64,000 nt of DNA from Akebia trifoliata (taxonomy: Eukaryota > Streptophyta > Magnoliopsida > Ranunculales > Lardizabalaceae). Every line of letters begins with the position of its first letter. Within the stretch, counting starts at the first letter, position 1. Location: positions 20,509,288 through 20,573,287 of the forward strand of contig CM030717.1 in NCBI GenBank assembly GCA_017979445.1, given 5' to 3'. Both the position numbers and the translations under genes were made by a program. The notes under the pieces were generated by a model that worked only from the letters and a program-made list of their open reading frames with translations, did not search any database and was not told the origin of the DNA. Positions 56,101 through 64,000 of this stretch are shown here, in pieces.

Positions 56101-57367
56101 CGATTTTGGATTGGGTTAATTGGATTTTAAATTTGTTGATTAGCTTTTGAATTTAATTTTAATGGTTGGTTAATTGGAATTTTGGTCAATTGATTTTAGA
56201 AATTTTTTTTATTGGTTTTAATTTCTTGATTGCTTTTTTTTATTTTAATCTTATCGACGGTTTGATTTTAATTTTTAAATGTTTAATTGTTGCTTGATTT
56301 TAGTTTTAATTGTTTAATTTTAATTGTTACTTGATTTTAATTTTAATTGTTTAATTGTTGTTTGATTTTAATTTTAATTGTTTAATTGTTATTTGATTTT
56401 AATTTTAATTGTTTAATTGTTTGAATTTGATTTGTTGAATTTTTTTAGTTTGAGTTTTATTTTTAGTTAGATTAGATTTTTAATTGGATTTCAATTTTTA
56501 TTACATTTTCCTAACGATTGGGATCTCTATGTTGAATTTGAAGGTTGAGAGGCATTTCGGTCATTTTTATAATATTTCCTAAATTTCTCTGTTTTCGTCG
56601 GTTTGGGTCCTGTTACACCCGAAATCATATTCTAAGTGCAATGGAGGTACTTTCGAGGTCTTTCGGGGGTCCGAAATTCATGAAGGGTATTTTCGTCATT
56701 TTATCAATTTTTGCAGATTTTTATGAATTTTAATGTGAGGTTTTTTTTCAGTTTCAACGTGATTATTTCTAAGTTTCAAAGTCATATTTTCCTAGCATAG
56801 CGAGGTCTCTAGGTTATCGAACTGTGTAGCGAACCTAAACGTACGTGCTTGCTAAATCGGGTGTAACGTGTGGCAATCCTAAGCGTGCGTGAATTTCTAT
56901 ATCGAGTCGTAACGAGTAGGGGAGATGAAAAGAGTGGAAACGGAAGGAATCAGGGATAGTACTCACAAGCCTTCGAGTTCTTTACGATCATCATTAGGAA
57001 TCCACGGTACTCGGGTAACGGATTGTCGAATTAGACAAATGCAAAAATGGGGTGTCTACATTCATACATAATAGGAGACGGCTATCACTTCCCTCTTTAA
57101 AGAGTTTTTCTTTTCAATTCCACCCCATCATCAAACTGGAAGAAACTCTAAGAAGATAAGAACTTTAATATATTTAGGAAATCACAAGATCTTATTCGAT
57201 GGAAATTTCTTAAATTACAAGGAATTATTTTCAATTTGATCCTTAATGTTCTTAGTCAATAAAAATTCAATCCCTTTAAAAAATTAGTATTTAATTGGAT
57301 CATAAAAAAGATATTTTAATTTAAAAAAAATTAAAATAAATAAATAATTTTGATTAAAATTCTAACA
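53188..57367 (-). mobile_element. Copia 5' LTR, split by a solo LTR
   Basis: The LTR is present in two parts, 53188-53491 and 57066-57367, with the solo LTR and its duplicated target between them. Re-joined length is about 606 bp against 470 bp for the left LTR, which lacks ~130 bp. The edge facing the PPR gene (57367) is the LTR's own 5' end. The ORF 53282-53491 is not supported. Confidence 0.85.
53492..57060 (-). mobile_element. Solo LTR (3569 bp) of a second Tat/Ogre-type family, TSD TTCAT
   Basis: Plus-strand TGAAATCGTC ... GGTGTCTACA (element orientation TGTAGACACC ... GATTTCA), flanked by the identical 5-mer ttcat at 53487-53491 and 57061-57065. It shares the tcgccactta block, the ggaaggtgttaggcaccgaa block and the gcaaaaatggggtgtctaca end with LTRs 0-3 but is twice as long and otherwise diverged, so it is a related separate family. 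Internal features are aattagaaattcc-like phrases (53930-54430), repeats with attgacatgcaa (54720-55080), a GC-rich patch (55150-55800) and a ~36 bp tandem run of ttgattttaattttaattg (56290-56425). ORFs inside it (54609-54872, 55154-55563, 55791-56091) are not conserved proteins. Confidence 0.9.
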
Positions 57368-57477
57368 TTTTGTACATATTTTCGACCACTTATGGTCATT
57401 GTCCCTTTTTTTTCTGGTTTGTTTTTTGTTTTTAATGTTTGAGCCCAAATGCTCAATTGTCGCGGGAACTTCAACAG

Positions 57478-59295
57478 ATGAAATCAATTCCAAGAAATCT
57501 TTCCTCTCTCACAGACTGTCTAATCTTCCATCTCCAGAACCCTCTCATTAACCCAAAACACTTGCAACAAATCCATAGTCAAATCCTCACCAACGGATTT
57601 CTCCACACATATCCTCTCCTCACTAACTTCCTTTCTTCCTGTTTTCGATTCCGCAAACTTGATTATGCTATCTTTTTCTTGCAGAATTTGCCAATCTATG
57701 ACTTATCTCTATGGAATTCAACCATCCAAGCGTCGATAGAATTTGATTTTGGTCAAGAATTTCTGGGTTTTTATAATAGTATGCTTCGTGAAAATATCAT
57801 TCCCGATAAGACGACATTTTCTTTAATTTTACGAGCCTGTGCTTCTCTGTCTCAAAATAAACTGGGAGAAGCATTTCATAGTCAGATTCTGAAAATGGGT
57901 GTTGAATTTGATCTGTTTCTGCAAACTGGGTTGCTTGATTTTTATGCAAAGATTGGAGATTTGAACTCTGCAAAGCGATTGTTCACCGAAATGCCTCAAA
58001 GAGATGTTGTGGCACATAATGTGATGATTCTTGCATTGGGTAAGCATGGTTATATGATCGATGCAAAGAAGTTGTTCGATGAGATGCCAGAGAGGAACTC
58101 GTCCTCTTGGAATTCCATGATAACTTGCTATTGCAAGTTGGGTGATATTCGTTCTGCTCGCTTGATTTTTGATTGGAATCCAATGAAAGATGTAATCTCG
58201 TGGAATGCCATGATTGATGGCTATTGTAAGTCAAACCAGCTGATGATAGCTACGGATTTGTTCAATTGTATGGGATCTATAAAGAATGCTGTGACATGGA
58301 ATACAATGATCTCCGCATATTGTCAATATAGGGAATTCGGTAGAGCCATTTCAACATTTCAACAGATGCAAGTGGAGAATGTGAAGCCTACTGAGGTAAC
58401 AATGGTTAGCTTATTATCCGCTTGTGCTCATCTTGGTGCTTTAGATATGGGTAATTGGATTCACGCTTATATTAGACGTCAAAACTTCAAAATTGATGTT
58501 TTTTTGGGAAATGCTCTTATAGACATGTATTGTAAGTGTGGGAGTATAGAAGCCGCTCTTGATGTGTTTCATTGGCTACCTTCGAAGAACGTCTTTTGTT
58601 GGAGCTCGATCATTGTAGGATTAGGAATGCATGGTTATGGAAAGGAAGCAATTAATACTTTCGTAAACATGAAGAAAGAGAATGTAAAACCCGACCGTGT
58701 TACCTTTATCGGGCTTTTGAGTGGGTGTAGCCATTCAGGGTTGGTCTCTGAAGGTAGACAATATTTCTCCAAAATGCTTGGAGTTTATGGGGTTGAGCCT
58801 GGAATTGAGCACTATGGTTGCATGGTCGATCTTCTTGGCAGAGGTGGGTTCCTTGAAGAGGCCTTAGAGCTCATAAGAGCCATGCCCATGACTCCAAATG
58901 CGGCAGTTTGGGGGAGCTTGCTTCGTGCTTGTCATATTCATAAAGATACTAAACTAAGTGAACAAGTGATAGAGCATTTATTAGAGTTGGATCCCCACGA
59001 TGGGGGAAATTATGTGTTCTTATCCAATATATATGCATCTGTAAATCGTTGGGATGATGTCGAGATATGTAGGAATTTGATGATCGATAGGGGAGTCTGT
59101 AAAACACCCGGGTGTAGTTTGATCGAGATCGACAATGTTGTGCATGAGTTTATGGCTGGTGACACTTCACATCCACAATTTATAGAGATCAACAGATTTC
59201 TAGATGAGATTGCTAAGGAATTGAGAGGGATGGGGCACGAACCGGATATGGCCTCTGTGCTCCATGACATAGACGAAGAGGAGAAAGAGAGTTAG
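57478..59295 (+). CDS. Pentatricopeptide repeat protein, PLS class, E/E+ type with truncated DYW
   Basis: Intron-free 605-residue protein. Such proteins bind single-stranded organellar RNA, one PPR motif per base, and most E/E+ members take part in C-to-U editing in mitochondria or plastids. Residues 23-45 hold the common opening (KHLQQIHSQILTNGF). PPR motifs run from about 76 to 475, including LWNSTIQASIEFDF, SWNSMITCYCKLGD, SWNAMIDGYCKSNQ, TWNTMISAYCQYRE, FLGNALIDMYCKCGS and EHYGCMVDLLGRGGF. The E motif spans about 476-545 (AAVWGSLLRACHIHKD) and E+ about 546-578 (GCSLIEIDNVVHEFMAGDTS). It ends DEEEKES-stop, within the start of a DYW domain. I chose ATG 57478; the frame is open back to 57439 but has no earlier ATG. 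N-terminal targeting is plausible but unproven. The copia LTR edge lies 110 bp upstream. No broken codons: the likely functional gene here. Confidence 0.93.
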   Translation: MKSIPRNLSSLTDCLIFHLQNPLINPKHLQQIHSQILTNGFLHTYPLLTNFLSSCFRFRKLDYAIFFLQNLPIYDLSLWNSTIQASIEFDFGQEFLGFYNSMLRENIIPDKTTFSLILRACASLSQNKLGEAFHSQILKMGVEFDLFLQTGLLDFYAKIGDLNSAKRLFTEMPQRDVVAHNVMILALGKHGYMIDAKKLFDEMPERNSSSWNSMITCYCKLGDIRSARLIFDWNPMKDVISWNAMIDGYCKSNQLMIATDLFNCMGSIKNAVTWNTMISAYCQYREFGRAISTFQQMQVENVKPTEVTMVSLLSACAHLGALDMGNWIHAYIRRQNFKIDVFLGNALIDMYCKCGSIEAALDVFHWLPSKNVFCWSSIIVGLGMHGYGKEAINTFVNMKKENVKPDRVTFIGLLSGCSHSGLVSEGRQYFSKMLGVYGVEPGIEHYGCMVDLLGRGGFLEEALELIRAMPMTPNAAVWGSLLRACHIHKDTKLSEQVIEHLLELDPHDGGNYVFLSNIYASVNRWDDVEICRNLMIDRGVCKTPGCSLIEIDNVVHEFMAGDTSHPQFIEINRFLDEIAKELRGMGHEPDMASVLHDIDEEEKES

Positions 59296-59370
59296 GTGAG
59301 ATATCATAGCGAGAGAATAGCGGTCGCTTTTGGGCTTATGATAGTAATTGGACTGATCTCAAGGGTTTAG
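59296..59370 (+). pseudogene. Remnant of the DYW deaminase domain after the PPR stop
   Basis: Directly after the TAG (59293-59295) the same frame continues VRYHSERIAVAFGLM, the HSE motif of DYW cytidine deaminases (His and Glu of the zinc/catalytic site), then diverges and stops after 24 codons. The CxxC zinc motif and the C-terminal DYW tripeptide are not found downstream. An ancestral longer DYW protein was therefore truncated. Confidence 0.8.
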
Positions 59371-60465
59371 TTTTGGAGATTAAAGGAAACCCTTTATGGC
59401 ATGCATGGATTTGGTGTCGATGTTGAAACTTGATGATTATTCAACCCATTGCATATTGAAAGTCTTAAGACACTAAGAGATGAGGAGGAAAATTATCGGA
59501 TGCATTTGAAGATCAAGTAAAAAAAATTGGGTAAGTTGCCTTTATAAACAGTATAATTTTCTTTTTGGATTAAAGAAATAAAAAAGTTAAGGGAATTGTA
59601 ACTAAATTTTTATGTTATTTTTTGTAATGAGAAAGTAATAAAAAATTTAAGATATTTAAAAAAAATTTAAACTAAAATAAATTTTGATTTAATATTAAAT
59701 TAGGAGAAAGTTAGATATCATCTTATTTATAGGGAAATTATACATTCCAAATTATTTACAAAGTTGATAAAAATGTGATTTGCCAAAAATAAAGATAACT
59801 TCAAGTCTCGATCGAGGATTTAAATTTTGATGAGGATTCAATCTTATTAGATTACAATCAAATATCTTATTGGATCGGTTATGGATCAAGCTGTACCCTG
59901 ATCCCATAAGGATTTGATTTGATAAAAAATTAGAAATTGTATAAATTATATTTATATATTTTATTTAAATATATGAAGACTATTCCGATTTTGTATATCA
60001 AATTGGGTCTAACCCGATCCAATTGCTATTGGTTCGGATTCAGATTCTAATATTGACATCCAAACTCAAATACTCTAAAATGACCAAAATAACCTCGATT
60101 CTCCATTAAGATACATACCTCCTCTTTCCAAATATCTACATCCCATTTCCCGATTGCTTGCGCAAACACTTTAACATTGGCTCATTGTTATTGTATTCAG
60201 ACCAGAACTATACTTTGTTTCACATCACGAAACATTGGCTGCCATACCCTTTATTGCATTATGGGTATAGGTAGGTTTTATATTGGTAGCTATTATTAAC
60301 ACAGTGATGCCACATTCGTACAAGAGTGCTGATAATATGGCGCAGTTTTGGGGCACACCCTTGACGCTAACTGACATGTTTGCTCACAGCCCAACAAATA
60401 TTTGACATGTGATGTAAATGACATCAACAATATAGAAAGCTTCTCTCTCTTGCCCGGCCCATGTA
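59371..60465. other. Intergenic, presumed 3' flank of the PPR gene
   Basis: Very AT-rich, no coding or repeat signal. aataaa-like polyadenylation signals are plentiful (for example near 59576 and 59637), but none can be assigned. Confidence 0.4.
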
Positions 60466-60469
60466 TTAA

Positions 60470-60785
60470 TTTTTTTAGATTTCAAATATTAGAAAGGGTT
60501 GGTGCGCCCACATTGATTATCACATTTACAATCCAACAACACAGCCCTCTAGATATCATGAAAATAGTCATATTCAAAAAAATATATTAAAAAAATATTG
60601 TTTTTCGAACTTGATCTAAGGTGTTGAAAATGGATGGCAAAGCGAACAACCAAATTTAAAAATAAAATTCAATGGTGAAAAATAACTATTTAATTTTTTT
60701 ATTTATTATTTTAAAGTTCATATGACTTTGTCGTCTACAACTCCATTGCATTGGATCATGTTCTTGAATGTCACAAGGTGACTAG
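60470..60785 (+). repeat. Dispersed ~330 bp repeat, copy 4
   Basis: Same ordered phrases as copies at 39095, 42118 and 42520: tttagatttcaaat, gcgcccacattgattatcac, ggtgttgaaaatggatggc, aaaattcaatggtgaaaaat, and ggatcatgttcttgaatgtc. More diverged from copies 2 and 3 than they are from each other. Confidence 0.7.
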
Positions 60786-61061
60786 ATTAGAAAGTTTTCT
60801 TCTTTTCACTATGGGCAGGACAGAGAAAAGGGCATTAGCAAAAAACTACATCATATTATCAAATTCTTCGTAGAAATATAATAAAGAAAAAGCAAAGAAA
60901 CAAACGAAACTAAAGCATCCACAACACAGATTTTATGTGATTTGGCAAGTATCCACATAAATACAACAAGATTAGGGAATGATGTATAATGTTGTTCTCA
61001 TAGCTTCCCCATAGAAAATCCTTAAGACCATTTTTTGAAAAAGTGGATACCCCTTGAGGGC

Positions 61062-61085
61062 GGGGGGGGGGGGGGGGGGGGGGGG
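61062..61085 (+). repeat. Run of 24 G, followed by tagggtaggg
   Basis: Uninterrupted G tract on the plus strand, extended by tagggtagggtatgg, so the region could fold as a G-quadruplex. On the other strand it creates a proline run in a chance ORF (60910-61167). Exact length may be a sequencing artefact. Confidence 0.8.
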
Positions 61086-61179
61086 TAGGGTAGGGTATGG
61101 TGCTGACAAGGCAAAGAGAAGTGAACCTTGGCACAAAGTGATTGGCGCCATATAGAGGAGTTGGCATTGAAGGTAGGCT

Positions 61180-61680
61180 ACGGTGCCTAAGTGGTCCGCA
61201 TGCCGTGAGAGGATACGTGCAATGTTATTACTGAAGAGATTGACAGGATACGTGGCAAATAATATGGAAAATAATGTTGTTTACTTCAGTGTGTGTAAAG
61301 GCATCATAAGGACATCACCGAGGACAAGTAGCTGTAGGGGGATTAGCTGACGGTTGGACAAAGGAGCCTATAAATATGAAGGATCAACAATGACAAAGGG
61401 TTGGAACAATATCCCTCAAAAGAAGGAACAACTGCAGTTGGGATCTAGGAACTTGAACCCCTTTCGAATATTCTATAACATACTAGCACCTTCGATGCAA
61501 TATATCATAGAACCACCACTGAACGGCCACAAGCGATGGTTTAGGCGGTTGGTGAGGCTACCTTTATTGCTGACCAGCATTAGACGACAAAGACCTTATC
61601 TTCTCTATATTCCCCTAAGAACCGAACATCTGCATTTGGCAATTTTGCTCGGGAGGTAACAAATGGTAATTATGTGTTGA
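61180..61680 (+). mobile_element. Possible LTR/promoter region of a gypsy element
   Basis: Lies just upstream of a plus-strand gag. It contains gcctataaatatgaagg (TATA at 61371-61378), as expected in a U3/R region. No matching second LTR and no clear PBS, so boundaries are guesses. The ORF 61354-61659 has no homology. Confidence 0.35.
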
Positions 61681-61689
61681 AGCACCCAA

Positions 61690-62890
61690 TGTGATGTAAG
61701 AACAAGTAGTTGTGGACCATGCCACCGGTGGCGTTACACCACAACCCACCTCTCATGACAAGGGTAGGTCAAAGGTCAGGCCCCCCGAAGGGTTCCTAGA
61801 AATACTGCGTAACTACAACGAGATGAAAAAAACACTTTTTGCCCTTATTGAAATGAAAAGAAAGGTTAAATACGAGCAACTCGGCTCGAGGGTCACTTGA
61901 CGCTGCAGAATTGAGGGCATCGGAGAGCTTTGCCTATGCTTATGAATAGATACTTGGAGGGGCACTGGCCGATGGTGTCAAAACACCTAAGGATTCTGCA
62001 CCGACAGAAATGACTAGACTGTCTTCTTCACACCATCGAAAATGTGGGAATTCGTCACGATGGCATAACTCACTCGCCTCTTGGAAAGAGAGCGTGGTGG
62101 CTAGTAGAACGAAATTATGTACGAGTACAAGCCGCTCAAGTGAGCTACAACAACAATCCTACTCTAAGGGTATACCCCTCTTATGTTTGTCATGTACGAC
62201 GACGTTGGTAATGCCCGGGAATATGTGTCTCGATTCTTGGAGGCCTTAGGTGAACAAGAAGGTAACACTAATCTACAACTATGAGAATTCTCGAAGTCCC
62301 TGATGGGACACGCATATACATGGTACAATAGCCTACCATCGACCTCAGTACACTCATGGAGACACCTTGTGGATATCTTTTACAAGAAATTCTTTTTGGT
62401 TACGGAACAAGTGACCTCGTTGATCTCAATCGGTTATGACAGAATAGTGAGGAATATTTAACTGAGTGTATGCGACATTTTCGCAGCATAGCTATGGACT
62501 ATCATGAATCGGTGTTGGAGGTTCACTTAGTTGAAATGTGTATAGGTGGCATGATAATCGCCTATCGAGTGCTACTTGAAAACCTTCGGATCCCAAGCTT
62601 TTTTGGTTTGCATGAAGCAACAAAAAATACAACGACATCAATATCGCTAGAGTGACATGAAAGGGGATGGATAACGCCTAAGGAGAAACAAGCGGACGAC
62701 GCCACAGGTATACATCGTAGAGGCTTTCAAGTGGCGAAAGAAGGAGTTTTTGAACTTACTAGAAAATAAAATTGCCCATAAGAAAACAAATGACTTTAAA
62801 GCACCAGATTTTCCATGTGGTATGGAGGAAGTGGAAGAACTACTTGAAGCATGGGTTCAGGATGGAGTCAGCAACCTCCCACCAGCATGA
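61690..62890 (+). pseudogene. Gypsy gag, decayed
   Basis: An N-terminal charged helix (FLEILRNYNEMKKTLFALIE, about 61780-61855) is followed by broken frames. From about 62189 the capsid domain is clear: REYVSRFLEALGEQEG, SLMGHAYTWYNSLPSTSVHS and HLVDIFYKKFF. After a frameshift near 62420 the frame 62470-62655 reads CMRHFRSIAMDYHESV and VEMCIGGMIIAYRVLLENLR. A later piece (62720-62890) encodes PDFPCGMEEVEELLEAWVQD. This is the gag arrangement of plant Ty3/gypsy elements. Protease and pol do not follow within the window. Confidence 0.75.
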
Positions 62891-64000
62891 TGCGAGCCTA
62901 AAATTACAGGCTTTGTACCATGTCTAAACCTAGGGCGGTGAATAGGTAAATTAAATTTATGTTTTAAAATCACCCTACGAAGTTAGATTGTGTCTCAATT
63001 ATGTTATGATGATGGAGATGTACAAGATTAATTTAATTTGAGTTACGGCATGGCATATTACACATACTCATAAAAGTAGACAATTTATCTAATGTTGGAT
63101 ATGCGTGTAATGGCATTCATGTAAATTCAGGCATAGTGCATAATCGTAAGGAAGACACAAGATTTATAGTGGTTCGGCAACTTGTCTACATCCACTACCA
63201 AGTACCCTACTCATAGGTTTTAGGTTCCACTATCAAAATGGAGGTTTATGATTCACCTTGAAACCTTACACAAAATTTTTAAGCCTAGGATAAATTCTAA
63301 ACCTTAAGATCGAGAGAATGACATTATCTCGAAATGAAAATTTTCTATCGGTAAAATTCCCAGACCGATTTGTTCAAATGAGCTAGCACCTTATTTGTTC
63401 AACTCTTATCAAGGGCTTGGTTTTGGGATGGAACCAAGAACCTCTTTTTGTTAAAGAAAGAGTTACTCACAAGAACTAGACTCAATGGATCGATCTACCC
63501 AAATATTACTTTGAGTTCTTCACGTCCTTGAGAGAGTCATCTTCATCTTGATGTACTCTTTGCTTCAAATAGATGCTCCAAGCTTCTTTGGATTCACTAA
63601 TGTGTGCACAAGCAAGGATGTTGGATGAAGAGGTTCAACATTAAAAAGGCTTGGGTTGAATGTTTTTCAACTAAGTGTAGAGAATATTTAAACTAGAAAA
63701 AGCATGGGAAAATGGAAGTTTAGTATGTGCTTTCTTTAGAGCAGGAGCCATAAGAGAAATGAGCAAGATAGCTCTTTTTAAAGTTATTTTCGAGTTCTCA
63801 ATGGCTATGCCGGTGGAATCGATTTTTAAAAGCTTCCTGTCAGTGCCATTGGCTTGGTGAACAGTGCCACCAGACTAATTACAAAATGCCATTGGGGGTA
63901 TTTTGGCAATAACTTTCAAACTGTAACTCCGTTCCGCATGCCGCTTGGGGATCTGATAGATCTTAATAGGTAGAATATCTCTAAACTGCCACTAAGGGGT
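62891..64000. other. Non-coding, probable retroelement sequence
   Basis: No gene found. At 63151-63195 the phrase agatttatagtggttcggca followed by acttgtctacatccact resembles a similar phrase at about 60930-60960, suggesting shared repeat ancestry. The remainder, to the window end, shows no recognisable protein. Confidence 0.4.

Larger units (their letters stand above)
47086..57367 (-). mobile_element. Ty1/copia element, decayed, with a nested solo LTR
   Basis: Minus-strand element. 5' LTR on the right (53188-57367, interrupted), PBS 53173-53184, gag, protease, integrase, RT, RNase H in the copia order (integrase before RT), polypurine tract 47556-47566 and 3' LTR 47086-47555. Flanking 5-mers tttag and ttttg agree at four of five places, in keeping with an old target-site duplication. 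All coding parts are broken, and most of RT is deleted. Confidence 0.85.

Noticed and set aside
60910..61167. Proline-rich minus-strand ORF
   Set aside because: The proline run is just the complement of the G tract; nothing else supports it.

Overview
This window reads as nuclear DNA from a flowering plant, probably a eudicot-type genome with abundant retrotransposons. It is AT-rich and almost entirely transposable-element sequence. Plant-specific signatures are an intron-free pentatricopeptide repeat (PPR) gene of the PLS/E class, Tat/Ogre-type Ty3/gypsy elements with a second RNase H between pol RNase H and integrase, a chromovirus-like gypsy element, a Ty1/copia element and MITEs. No tRNA, rRNA, CRISPR array or bacterial-type operon was seen. 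Species cannot be named from the sequence alone.

Layout. 1-2.9 kb: the tip of a Tat-type LTR, a decayed minus-strand plant-mobile-domain/DUF7745-like gene, and a plus-strand acidic ORF of unknown role. 3.0-9.4 kb: a plus-strand chromovirus-like gypsy element (polyprotein tail of an upstream copy, LTR, PBS, long leader carrying a small 5'-truncated LINE, then gag, protease, RT, RNase H and the start of integrase), broken by stops and frameshifts and cut off at 9.43 kb. 9.4-37.8 kb: a chain of minus-strand Tat/Ogre-type elements sharing LTRs. Four LTRs of one family (10178-11920, 12578-14440, 21303-22894, 36061-37761) separate three interiors. The largest (element B, 21303-37761) keeps gag, RT, RNase H, second RNase H and integrase remnants. 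Its gag-to-RT segment is replaced by 4.7 kb of a tandem repeat whose unit is about 3.07 kb. 37.8-47 kb: non-coding DNA with a CACTA-like element, copies of a dispersed ~330 bp repeat, a 366 bp MITE with 9 bp target-site duplication, an inverted lone copy of the 3 kb unit, and a small MITE. 47.1-57.4 kb: a decayed minus-strand Ty1/copia element whose right LTR is split by a 3.57 kb solo LTR with a perfect 5 bp target-site duplication. 57.48-59.30 kb: the one apparently intact host gene, a 605-residue PPR protein. 60.5-64 kb: another copy of the dispersed repeat, a run of 24 G, and a decayed plus-strand gypsy gag.

The only gene likely to act for the host is the PPR gene, expected to bind a specific organellar transcript. 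It stops just before the HSE motif of a DYW domain whose start is still readable downstream, so it would need a partner to supply deaminase activity if it edits RNA. All TE coding regions carry frameshifts, stops or catalytic substitutions and look inactive. I found no convincing new functional system. The most unusual structures are the shared-LTR chain, the tandem 3 kb unit inside the Tat element, the nested-palindrome MITE and the PPR gene with its truncated DYW domain beside a copia LTR.
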